A DNA stretch of 64,000 bases, from positions 62,562 through 126,561 of the forward strand of contig NZ_MLCE01000032.1 of assembly GCF_002300165.1 (NCBI RefSeq), read 5' to 3'. This document shows positions 30,339 through 37,825 of the stretch, piece by piece. The notes under the pieces were generated by a model. It was not told the DNA's origin and ran no database searches. It was given only the letters and a program-made list of their open reading frames with translations. Within the stretch, counting starts at the first letter, position 1, and every line of letters starts with the position of its first letter. The position numbers were made by a program, and so were the translations under genes. This stretch comes from Streptomyces sp. Tue6028. GTDB lineage: Bacteria; Actinomycetota; Actinomycetes; Streptomycetales; Streptomycetaceae.

Positions 30339-30608
30339 TCAGTGAGCGGGCGTGCGCAGGGACAGCAGCAGGTCGGTGATGCTGTCCAGGTTCTGGAAGT
30401 TGGTGCCGGTCAGCTCGGTCGGCGGGATGTTCGTCCCCAGCTCGTCCCGGATGAAGGTGAGCAGCTGAGCGGTGTTGATCGAGGTGAGGATGCCCCACTC
30501 GAGCAGCGGGGTGTCCGGGGCGATGCCCTGGGCGTCGGGCTCCGCGAGCAGCCGCTCCTGGATGAACTCGGTGAGCTGGTTGATCAGTTCGTCGCGGTCA
30601 CTGGCCAC
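30339..30608 (-). CDS. stand-alone peptidyl carrier protein for proline/pyrrole
   Basis: 89 residues from GTG 30608, preceded by TTTTGGAGGTAC. It has the four-helix carrier pattern (RDELINQLTEFIQERLL, LLEWGILTSINTAQLLTFIRDELG) with the phosphopantetheine attachment serine at position 43 in GILTSIN; the usual DSL is TSI, as in some PltL-like carriers. It would be charged with L-proline by the adenylation enzyme at 33538, oxidised by the dehydrogenase at 35010 and chlorinated by halogenase 3. First gene of the long minus-strand operon, with a four-unit operator array immediately upstream. Confidence 0.88.
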   Translation of the reverse strand: MASDRDELINQLTEFIQERLLAEPDAQGIAPDTPLLEWGILTSINTAQLLTFIRDELGTNIPPTELTGTNFQNLDSITDLLLSLRTPAH

Positions 30609-30666
30609 GCCGTACCTCCAAAAGACGCGTTGACGGGCGGGTGTCCCGCCGGGTGGACCAACGGAG

Positions 30667-30736
30667 TTCAACAGCCGTTGATTTCAACACCTGATGATGT
30701 CATTTCCTGATGAACTCTACTAGTGTTGAGTTCATC
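30667..30736. promoter_or_regulatory. array of four consecutive 16-bp palindromic operators, box E
   Basis: Between the divergent PCP and PPTase genes. Units in exact 16-bp register: TTCAACAGCCGTTGAT (30667), TTCAACACCTGATGAT (30683), GTCATTTCCTGATGAA (30699) and CTCTACTAGTGTTGAG (30715), followed by a half site TTCATC (30731-30736). The unit junctions also form a 28-bp inverted repeat at 30709-30736 (arms GATGAACTC/GAGTTCATC). This is the densest operator site and controls both the PKS operon and the PPTase/TE operon. Confidence 0.75.
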
Positions 30737-30781
30737 GTCAAGAGGCCAACGGGCAGTGATGACCGACTGGTTGGAGATGCG

Positions 30782-31885
30782 ATGACCCAAGTGATGACCC
30801 GGACCACGACCGCGCGCAGGCTCGGACCGCCCGCCGGAGAAGTCCATGTCTGGGCGGTGCGGGAGCCCGGCCCCGGGAACGAGAAGGCGCTCTGGCGCTG
30901 TCTGTCCCTGCTCTCGCGCGAGGAACTGCGCCGCCGGCGCACCATGGTGCCCTCGCAGCGCGCCCTCTACGCCTCGGCGCACGCCGCGCTGCGCTCCGTG
31001 ACCGCCGCCTACGCGGGGCGGCATCCGTCCGAAGTCGCCTTCGTGCGGGGCAGACTGGGCAAGCCCCACGTGGCCGGCGACCCGGGTCTGCGGGTCAGCC
31101 TGGCGCACACCGAGGGCGTGTCCCTGGTGGCGGTCAGCCGCGACGGCCCCGTCGGCGTCGACGTCGAACGGATCAGACCGCTCCGGGACCCCGCCGGACT
31201 GCGCCGTCAGGTGCTCTCCGACGAGGAGGCCGAGCGCTGGCCCGCCGACCGCGAAGGCCCCCTGAACAGCGGCCTGTTCACCCACTGGGCGTGCAAGGAG
31301 GCCGTCCTCAAGGCCCTCGGCAGCGGGCTGGCGGGCGACCTCACCTCCGTACGGGTCGACCCGGGCGCACGGCGCGAGGGACCCGTCCGGGTGCACGCCG
31401 CGCCCGGCTCCGCCGCACGCGGCTGGAACCTGCGGCTCGTCGACGTGGGCTCCGAGTTCAGGGCCGCCGTGGCCGTCGCGGGCGGGGGCGGAACCGTCCG
31501 GCTCTTCGCCCTCGAACCGGGCGAGCGGCCCCGCCCGCCCGTCCGGTCGGGTCCTCCGGGTGCCGACGCCCGGTCGCTGCCTGCTCCCTCGGGCGCCGGT
31601 GTCCGCTCTGTGTCCGGTGTCTCGGGTGGGAACGTCCCGCCTCCGTCCGGTCCGTCGGGCGGTGGAACCCGGTCCTTGCCCGCTTCCTCGGACGCCGACG
31701 CCCGTCCTCCGTACGGTTCTTCGGGCGGGATCGTCCGGCCCGCGTCCGCGGCGCCGACCGGTGCCCCGGAGCCCGTAGTACGCGCCTGGCCCTCACGGTC
31801 GGCGAGCCCTTCGGAGTCCGGTTCCCGGCCGCGGCCTGCCACCGGCTCCCACCCCACGAAGGAGACCCCGTCATGCCGCAGCTGA
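30782..31885 (+). CDS. Sfp-type phosphopantetheinyl transferase
   Basis: 367 residues from ATG 30782 with GGAG upstream; in-frame ATGs further up lie inside the operator array. The catalytic core (residues 20-240) has GRLGKPHV, the magnesium-binding GVDVE (125-129) and WACKEAVLKALG (169-180). It activates the ACP and PCP domains of the locus using CoA. The last 115 residues are a low-complexity Pro/Ser/Gly tail encoded by degenerate repeats and are not part of the fold. The stop lies 13 bp inside the thioesterase gene, so the two are translationally coupled. Confidence 0.9.
   Translation: MTQVMTRTTTARRLGPPAGEVHVWAVREPGPGNEKALWRCLSLLSREELRRRRTMVPSQRALYASAHAALRSVTAAYAGRHPSEVAFVRGRLGKPHVAGDPGLRVSLAHTEGVSLVAVSRDGPVGVDVERIRPLRDPAGLRRQVLSDEEAERWPADREGPLNSGLFTHWACKEAVLKALGSGLAGDLTSVRVDPGARREGPVRVHAAPGSAARGWNLRLVDVGSEFRAAVAVAGGGGTVRLFALEPGERPRPPVRSGPPGADARSLPAPSGAGVRSVSGVSGGNVPPPSGPSGGGTRSLPASSDADARPPYGSSGGIVRPASAAPTGAPEPVVRAWPSRSASPSESGSRPRPATGSHPTKETPSCRS
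31545..31740. repeat. degenerate minisatellite in the PPTase 3' end
   Basis: Several imperfect copies of a roughly 40-45-bp unit around TCGGGCGCCGGTGTCCG-like cores, in frame and coding for PSG/SSD/GG-rich repeats. Such expansions also occur at the ends of halogenase 1, ProA and the MFS protein at 56791. Confidence 0.5.
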
Positions 31886-32643
31886 GCAGCCCCGGCCCGG
31901 ACGCCGGCGCCGTGGCCGAGGACGCCCCCCAGGGCCTCCCCACACTGCTGTGCCTGCCGCACGCCGGCGGCGCCGCACGGGCCTTCGCCGGCCTGGAGGC
32001 GGCACTGCCGCGGGCGGCACGGACGGCCCTGCTGGAACTGCCCGGCCACGGCAGCCGGATGGCCGAACCGGTGCGCGACGACTTCGGCGCGGTCTTCGAG
32101 GACCTCATCCGCAGCTCCGCACCGCACACCACCGGGCAGTACGTGCTCCTCGGGCACAGCATGGGCGCGGCGTTCGCCTACGAGGCGGGCCGCTACTGGA
32201 GCGCCCTGGGCCGCCCCCCGGCCGGGGTCGTCGTGGTCGGCCGCAACGGCCCCACGGCCCGGCGCATCCTGCCCGATCTGCACACACTGTCGGCCCCGGC
32301 CTTCCTGGAATCCGTACGCCGACTCGGCGGAACCCCGCCGCAGCTCTTCGAACACCCCGAGCTGATCAAGCTGTTCACGCCGGTGTTGCGCGCCGACTTC
32401 ACCATCTCGGAGACGTACACACCGCTGCCCGGACCGCCGCTCGACTGCCCGCTGTGGGTGTGCGCGGGCGTCGACGACCCGATGGTCGACGACGCGGGAC
32501 TGCGCGACTGGGAGCACCACGGCGCCGGTGACGTCGCCATCGAGTGGCTGCCCGGCAACCACTTCATCCTCGACGACCCGGCATTCCACACGTATGTCGC
32601 GGGCGTGCTGCGGACCCTGCCGCGCACCGGCACGACGCACTGA
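31873..32643 (+). CDS. type II thioesterase (PltG-like)
   Basis: 256 residues of the alpha/beta-hydrolase thioesterase family: LLCLPHAGG oxyanion region (25-33), nucleophile Ser96 in GHSMGA, the Asp loop (CAGVDDPMVDD) and His in GNHFIL. It starts at ATG 31873 inside the PPTase gene. Because PKS2 has no integrated TE, this enzyme may release the finished chain, as PltG is thought to in pyoluteorin assembly, or it may remove stalled acyl groups. The operon ends at the hairpin at 32843. Confidence 0.88.
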   Translation: MPQLSSPGPDAGAVAEDAPQGLPTLLCLPHAGGAARAFAGLEAALPRAARTALLELPGHGSRMAEPVRDDFGAVFEDLIRSSAPHTTGQYVLLGHSMGAAFAYEAGRYWSALGRPPAGVVVVGRNGPTARRILPDLHTLSAPAFLESVRRLGGTPPQLFEHPELIKLFTPVLRADFTISETYTPLPGPPLDCPLWVCAGVDDPMVDDAGLRDWEHHGAGDVAIEWLPGNHFILDDPAFHTYVAGVLRTLPRTGTTH

Positions 32644-32842
32644 CGGCCGGACCGCCCCCGGGTGCGCGCCGCCCGGGGGCGGTGGCCTGCGCTGCCGGGC
32701 AGACGGCCGCCTGGGCGACGGCGGCCGGGGCGGTGTCCGCACGCGCCGGTGCCGACGACGTCCGGGGGCCGACGATGCTCCGAGGCCGACGAGACCCCGG
32801 GGCGACGGCCGGACGACGAGGCTCGACACCGCCGCACGGCAC

Positions 32843-32885
32843 GCCGCCGGCCCTCGCCCCGATGTGCAGGGGGAGGGCCGGCGGC
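32843..32885. terminator. bidirectional terminator between convergent operons
   Basis: 13-bp perfect stem (32843-32855 with 32873-32885) between the thioesterase stop and the flavin reductase stop. The remaining 32644-32842 shows no gene. Confidence 0.7.
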
Positions 32886-32901
32886 GGTGGGAGGGGCCGG
32901 T

Positions 32902-33432
32902 TCAGGCGGCGGAGTGGGCCTGGAGTTCGGAGAACTGGGCCCGCCAGTACGCCAGCGGCGTGTGGGTGGCCGAGATGTCGCCGTGCACGAGGCGGCCGAT
33001 CAGCACCTGGTGGTCGCCCGCCAGATGACTGCTCGTCAGAATGCACTCGGCGAACGCCACGGTGTCGTCGAGCACCGGTGCCTCGGTGCGCTTGCCCGGC
33101 GTCCACCCCACGCCCTCGAACCGCTCGGGCACCGGTGACGCGAAGGTGCGGGCCGTCTCGGTCATGCCCGCGGACAGGAAGTTCACCGCGAACACCGAGC
33201 TGTCGTGGATCGCCTGGAGGGTCGCGCTGGGCTGTTTCACACAGACCAGGAGCAGCGGCGGCGAGGCCGACACGCTGCACACCGCGCTACACGTCAGACC
33301 GCGCGGTTCGCCGTCGGCGGTGAGGCTGGTGACGACGCTCACCCCGGTCGGCAGCGACCCCATCACCGAACGGAAGGTGTGCAGGTCCACCTGGTCCGGC
33401 AGGGGATCGGAAGTGCTGAGTCGTTCAGACAT
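32902..33432 (-). CDS. flavin reductase (HpaC-like) for the halogenases
   Basis: 176 residues from ATG 33432 behind GAGGACC; an upstream in-frame ATG at 33483 has no clear ribosome site. The split-barrel flavin-reductase fold is recognisable from FRSVMGSLPTGVSVVTSLTADGEPRGLTCSAVCSVSASPPLLLVCV and the later SHLAGDHQVLIGRL with the conserved GDH. It reduces free FAD or FMN with NAD(P)H and would supply FADH2 to the halogenases. Last gene of the antiporter-to-reductase operon. Confidence 0.9.
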   Translation of the reverse strand: MSERLSTSDPLPDQVDLHTFRSVMGSLPTGVSVVTSLTADGEPRGLTCSAVCSVSASPPLLLVCVKQPSATLQAIHDSSVFAVNFLSAGMTETARTFASPVPERFEGVGWTPGKRTEAPVLDDTVAFAECILTSSHLAGDHQVLIGRLVHGDISATHTPLAYWRAQFSELQAHSAA

Positions 33433-33537
33433 GGGCAGGTCCTCGTCTCTGAGGCCGAGGCGGGTCAGGGCCGCGGAGCTCATCGGGGTTCACCGGGTGG
33501 CGGTCGTCGGACGGTGCCGGTCGTCGGGCATCGGGGA

Positions 33538-35013
33538 TCACCGGGCGTCGAGCGAGGTGATCTGCTTGAGCAGTTCCTGACGGTCCGTCTTGCCATTGCC
33601 GGTCAGGGGGAGTTCGGGCAGACAGTGCACGGCGTCGACCACCATGTACAGCGGCAGCCGGTCGGCGCAGTCGCGCTTGATCTCCAGGAGGCCGGGGCCC
33701 TGCGGACCCTCCGGCACCACCACCGCGTGGATCTTCGCGTCCAGGCCCTCGCCCACCACGACGCACGCCGCGGAGGCGACCTTGGGGTTGGCGGCGACGA
33801 CGGCCTCGATGTCGCCGAGCTCGATGCGGTGCCCGCGCACCTTGACCATGTGGTCGCGGCGACCCACGTACTCCAGCATGCCGTCGGGCCCCATCCGGCC
33901 GATGTCGCCGGTGAAGTAGGGGCCCTTCTGCGGCTCCTGGCCCCAGTAGCCGAGCATGACCGTCGGGCCGCTGACCACGATCTCGCCCTCGCGCTCGCGC
34001 GGCGGGTGGAGCCGGATGCGGTCCCCGCTGACGGCGGTGCCGATGGGCAGCGGACGGGTGCTGCCCAGGTCGCGGTCGGTGACCTCGTAACTGGTGCAGA
34101 CGTTCGTCTCGGTCGGCCCGTACCAGTTCAGCATCCGCACGTCCGGCCACGCCTTGCGCAGCTCGTGGACCTGCTGGACGGGGAACGGCTCCCCCGCGAA
34201 GACGCACACCCGCAGGTCCTGCGGCGGCTCGCCGGTGAGCAGTTCGCCGCGCTGCATCATCAGGACGAGCGCGGACGGCACCGAGTACCAGACAGTGATC
34301 CGCTCACGGCGCAGCAGCGCGCCGAGCTGGGCCGGGTCGTAGGCGAGGCCCTCGGGCACCAGTACCACGGACGCGCCGGCCAGGAAGGTGGCGTACAGGT
34401 CGAAGACCGAGAGGTCGAAGTTGAACGGCGCGTGGTTGGAGAGCCGGTCGTCCGCGGTCACGCCGACCTCGCCGGCGGCCCATTCGACGAACGAGAGGGC
34501 GTTGCGGTGGCTGATGCAGACGCCCTTGGGATCGCCGGTGGAGCCCGAGGTGTAGAGGATGTACGCGGGCTCGTCGGGCTCGTTCTCGTACGGCGGCGGA
34601 GCGTCCTCGGGCGGTGCCTCCGCACGCACCTCGGCGAAGGAGGCGATCGGCAGGGCCTCGTCCCAGTCGGTGTCCGCCGCGCGGCGGATCCCGTCCGCGT
34701 CGGCCACCACCAGGGCCGGGGTGCAGCCCTCCGCGATCCGGCGGACCCGGGCGGCCGGGTTGTTGGCGCTGACCGGCGCGTAGATCGCGCCGATGCGCAG
34801 CGCGCCCTGCATGAGGGCGATGGCGTCGAGGGTCTTGTGGGTCCACAGCACGACGCGGTCGCCGGGGCGTACCCCGCGACGGTGCAGTGCCGCCGCGTAC
34901 CGGTCGGCGAGGTCGTCCAGCTCGCGGTAGCTGAACACCCCCTGGGAGGAGCGCACGGCCGGGGCGTCCGGGGCGCGCCGGGCCGAGTCGATGACGAGCT
35001 GGTGGAGCCTCAC
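33538..35013 (-). CDS. L-prolyl-AMP ligase (PltF-like adenylation enzyme)
   Basis: 491 residues, a free-standing adenylation domain: YILYTSGSTGDPKG (A3), NWYGPTETN (A5), FTGDIGRMGPDG (A7), GRRDHMVKVRGHRIELGDIE (A8) and LTGNGKTDRQEL with the C-terminal lysine (A10). GTG start at 35013 overlaps the dehydrogenase stop as GTGA and is preceded by GAAGGAG. The neighbouring prolyl dehydrogenase and the PCP make L-proline the clear candidate substrate, as for PltF, RedM and Bmp4. The specificity pocket was not aligned in detail. Confidence 0.9.
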   Translation of the reverse strand: MRLHQLVIDSARRAPDAPAVRSSQGVFSYRELDDLADRYAAALHRRGVRPGDRVVLWTHKTLDAIALMQGALRIGAIYAPVSANNPAARVRRIAEGCTPALVVADADGIRRAADTDWDEALPIASFAEVRAEAPPEDAPPPYENEPDEPAYILYTSGSTGDPKGVCISHRNALSFVEWAAGEVGVTADDRLSNHAPFNFDLSVFDLYATFLAGASVVLVPEGLAYDPAQLGALLRRERITVWYSVPSALVLMMQRGELLTGEPPQDLRVCVFAGEPFPVQQVHELRKAWPDVRMLNWYGPTETNVCTSYEVTDRDLGSTRPLPIGTAVSGDRIRLHPPREREGEIVVSGPTVMLGYWGQEPQKGPYFTGDIGRMGPDGMLEYVGRRDHMVKVRGHRIELGDIEAVVAANPKVASAACVVVGEGLDAKIHAVVVPEGPQGPGLLEIKRDCADRLPLYMVVDAVHCLPELPLTGNGKTDRQELLKQITSLDAR

Positions 35014-36149
35014 AGTCCTATCTCCTTCACTATCAACTGGCGCTGGATGTCCGAGGTTCCGGAGAAGATCGTGCTGGGCACGGCGTCGCGCAGCGCGGCC
35101 TCGATGCCGTCCTCGCGCAGATAGCCGCGGCCGCCGAAGACCCGGACCGCGTCGGCGGCGGAGGCCAGGACGCCCTCGGACACGGCCAGCTTCGACAGGG
35201 CGATGTGCAGCACGGACGGGTCGTTCCGGTCCATCGACCAGCAGGCGCGGTACAGCAGCAGCCGGGCGCTCTCCAGGCGCACCTTCATGTCGGCGATCCG
35301 GTTGGACACCGACTGGAAGTCGCCGATCCTGCGGCCGAACTGACGGCGTTCGCGGGCGTGTGTGACGCACTGGTCGAGGAGCCGGTCGAGCAGGCCGATG
35401 TACAGGGCGAAGAGGCAGGCGCGTTCCCAGCCCATGGAGTGCTGGAAGATCGCCGCGCCGGCGCCGGCGCCGCCGAGCACCTGTTCCTCGGGCACGAAGC
35501 AGTCCTCGAAGGTGACCGCTCCGGCGGGGCAGGAGTGCATGCCCATCTTCTCGTAGGGCTTGCCGACGACGACGCCGGGCGTGTCCCGGTCGACGACCAG
35601 ACCCGTGACACCGAGGAAGCCGGCCTTGGGGTTGACCGTCGCGTACGTGACGAACACGTCGGCGGCCGGTCCGTTGGAGACGAAGCTCTTCGTGCCGTTG
35701 AGGACGAACCCGCCGTCGGTGGGGGTCGCGGTCATCGCGAGCCGCGAGGAGTCGGACCCGGCGTCCGGCTCGGTCATCGCGTTGCCCGCGATCAGCCGGC
35801 CGGCGGCCAGCTCGGGCAGCAGCCGGCGGCGTACGGCGTCGCTGCCGAACCGCTCGATCGGTACGGCGCAGGCGAAGGTGTGCGCCGCCGCACCGAACAC
35901 CAGGCCGGTGTCCGCGCAGCCGCGGCCCACGGCCTCGACCACGCGAGCGGTGTCGAGCGCGCCGAGCCCCTGCCCGCCGAACTCCTCGGGCAGGCAGGAC
36001 CCGAGCATGCCGATCTCGCCGAGCCGGAGCCAGTCCTTGCGGGTGTAGAAGCCGTGGCCCGCGCCGGGCGGCGCGGGGAAGGCCGCCCGCGTCGCCTCCA
36101 GTACCTCGTCGTAGCGGGCCTGTTGGCCCTCGTTCCAGCCGAACTCCAC
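35010..36149 (-). CDS. L-prolyl-PCP dehydrogenase (PltE-like acyl-CoA dehydrogenase)
   Basis: 379 residues with the acyl-CoA dehydrogenase fold: AMTEPDAGSD and FVLNGTKSFVSNG in the middle domain, and GGRGYLREDGIEAALRDAVPSTIFSGTSDIQR at the C-terminus. The catalytic-type glutamate is E242 in HSMGWERACLF, the internal position used by isovaleryl-CoA and prolyl-PCP dehydrogenases rather than the C-terminal one. It oxidises prolyl-S-PCP by four electrons to pyrrole-2-carboxyl-S-PCP with FAD. ATG start behind CAGGAG. Forms a unit with the adenylation gene. Confidence 0.92.
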   Translation of the reverse strand: MEFGWNEGQQARYDEVLEATRAAFPAPPGAGHGFYTRKDWLRLGEIGMLGSCLPEEFGGQGLGALDTARVVEAVGRGCADTGLVFGAAAHTFACAVPIERFGSDAVRRRLLPELAAGRLIAGNAMTEPDAGSDSSRLAMTATPTDGGFVLNGTKSFVSNGPAADVFVTYATVNPKAGFLGVTGLVVDRDTPGVVVGKPYEKMGMHSCPAGAVTFEDCFVPEEQVLGGAGAGAAIFQHSMGWERACLFALYIGLLDRLLDQCVTHARERRQFGRRIGDFQSVSNRIADMKVRLESARLLLYRACWSMDRNDPSVLHIALSKLAVSEGVLASAADAVRVFGGRGYLREDGIEAALRDAVPSTIFSGTSDIQRQLIVKEIGL

Positions 36150-36200
36150 ATCTGCTCCTGGGGTACGGGGAAGGGGGCGCCCTCCCTCATCGGATGCTGG

Positions 36201-37607
36201 TCAGTTCTGCTCGGGGGAGTGGCGCAGATTGCGCGGGCCCACGTAGCGCAGCCGTGGATGGATGCGTCCCTGGCGGGCGCGCTGCTCCTCGACGTGGGCG
36301 AGCCAGCCGGGGACCCGGGCCGCCGCGAACATCGGGACGAACAGGTCGGAGGGCATGCCCAGCAGGTGATAGATCGCGGCCGCGTAGCAGTCGACGGTCA
36401 GATAGGGGCGGGGCCCCTTGGACGGGTGGGCCGCGGCCCGTACGGCGTCCAGGACCCGCAGGAGGCGGTCGCTGCCGGGGCCCGCGTTGAAGCGCCGGGC
36501 GGCGTCGCGCAGCGGCCTGACCCGGGGGTCCTCCTCGGCGGGCGCGACGGGCCGGGTACGGGTGGCGGACGCCTGGTCAGCCCGCCCGCGCAGATACGCG
36601 GCCGCGGTGTCCGGGCTGCCGTCCTCGCGGGCCAGGTCGATCACCTGGTGGGCGGCGCCGCCGTGCAGCGGCCCGGTGAACGTGGCGAGCGCGACGGTGA
36701 TGGTGGCGAAGGTGTCGGCGCCGGTGCCGGCCGCGACACGGGCCGCGAACGCCGAGGCGTTGCAGCCGTGTTCGGCCTGCAGGATCAGGCAGAGGTCGAC
36801 CAGCCGTACCCGCTCCGGGTCGTGCGGCAGCCCGAGCATGTAGAGGATGTTCTCGGCGTGCGACAGCTCGGGCGCCGGTTTCGGCAGCCGCCGTCCGGCG
36901 CGGGCCGCCTGCTGGGTCGCGAAGATCGTCGGAATGCGGGCGACCAGGCGCTCGCGCAGATCGATGTGGGCGGCCGGGTCGGCGTTCGCCTCCGCGGCGA
37001 CGCCGAGCGCGGGGACCGCGGTGCGCAGCACCGACGAGGTGCTGGAGCTGGCGTTGAGCACCAGGTTCGTCGCGACCATGGGCGGCAGTTCACGGGCGGC
37101 GGCGAGCCGGGCCCTGAAGGCGCTCAGTTCCTCGGCGTCGGGCAGCCAGCCGCGGATCAGCAGATGTACGACCTCCTCGAAGGTGACCCGGCCGATCAGT
37201 TCCTCGATGGGATAGCCCCGGTAGGCGAGCCTGCCGCGGACCGGGTCGACCTCGGAGATGCCCGTCTCACCGACGACCACGTCGGAGATGTCGGTGAGCT
37301 CCTGCACGACGGCCGGCGGCACGGGGCCGGGCAGGGCGGGCGCGATGGCGGAGGCGTCCGGAGGGGCCTTGATGTACGAGAGTTCGGCGAGCCGTTCGTC
37401 GTAGAAGGCGCGCAACTGACCGACCGAGTCGATGTGTTCGATGAGGTGGTCGTCGAGGGTGGTGCCCAACTCGTGCTCCAGGTGGACCTGGAGTTCCACT
37501 GCGGTGAGGTCGTCCCAGCTGGCCACGGCGCGGAGCTGCATCTCGTCGCCGATGAACTCCGACGGCATGTCGAAGACGCGGGAAAGAGTGCTGATGACGG
37601 GGTGCAC
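36201..37607 (-). CDS. fusion of an acyl-carrier-like domain and a citrate-synthase-like domain
   Basis: 468 residues. Residues 1-75 look like an ACP (helices FIGDEMQLRAVASWDDLTAVEL and LEHELGTTLDD), but the attachment serine is Asp (WDDL at 31-34 instead of DSL). Residues 100-455 are a citrate synthase: H280 in AEHGCNASAF, catalytic H315 in GPLHGGAA, D406 in TVDCYAAAIYHLLG. The usual GHRVYK motif with the third catalytic residue is absent before DPRVRPL (TRTRPVAPAEE). It may therefore do a Claisen-type reaction on an unusual acyl donor, or act as a non-catalytic partner. Start chosen as GTG 37607, 11 bp behind AAGGAG; the ATG at 37616 directly abuts the AAGGAG sequence. The role in the pathway is unknown. 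Confidence 0.8.
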   Translation of the reverse strand: MHPVISTLSRVFDMPSEFIGDEMQLRAVASWDDLTAVELQVHLEHELGTTLDDHLIEHIDSVGQLRAFYDERLAELSYIKAPPDASAIAPALPGPVPPAVVQELTDISDVVVGETGISEVDPVRGRLAYRGYPIEELIGRVTFEEVVHLLIRGWLPDAEELSAFRARLAAARELPPMVATNLVLNASSSTSSVLRTAVPALGVAAEANADPAAHIDLRERLVARIPTIFATQQAARAGRRLPKPAPELSHAENILYMLGLPHDPERVRLVDLCLILQAEHGCNASAFAARVAAGTGADTFATITVALATFTGPLHGGAAHQVIDLAREDGSPDTAAAYLRGRADQASATRTRPVAPAEEDPRVRPLRDAARRFNAGPGSDRLLRVLDAVRAAAHPSKGPRPYLTVDCYAAAIYHLLGMPSDLFVPMFAAARVPGWLAHVEEQRARQGRIHPRLRYVGPRNLRHSPEQN

Positions 37608-37825
37608 CTGGGCCATCTCCTTGTCTGTGCGTCGCCTCTCCTGCGGGTGCCGAGCGACGAAGGGGGGTGGTGTCGCGCGTCGCGGACGTGCCGGCCGTCG
37701 GCTGTGGGGACGGGCGGGCGCCGGTCCCCGGGCAGGGCCGGGCGCGGGCAGGGCGGAGCCTGCCCGGGAACCGGGCGCGCGGAGCCTGACCGGCGGGGCG
37801 GCCCGGTGGTCCGGGCCGCGCTCGG

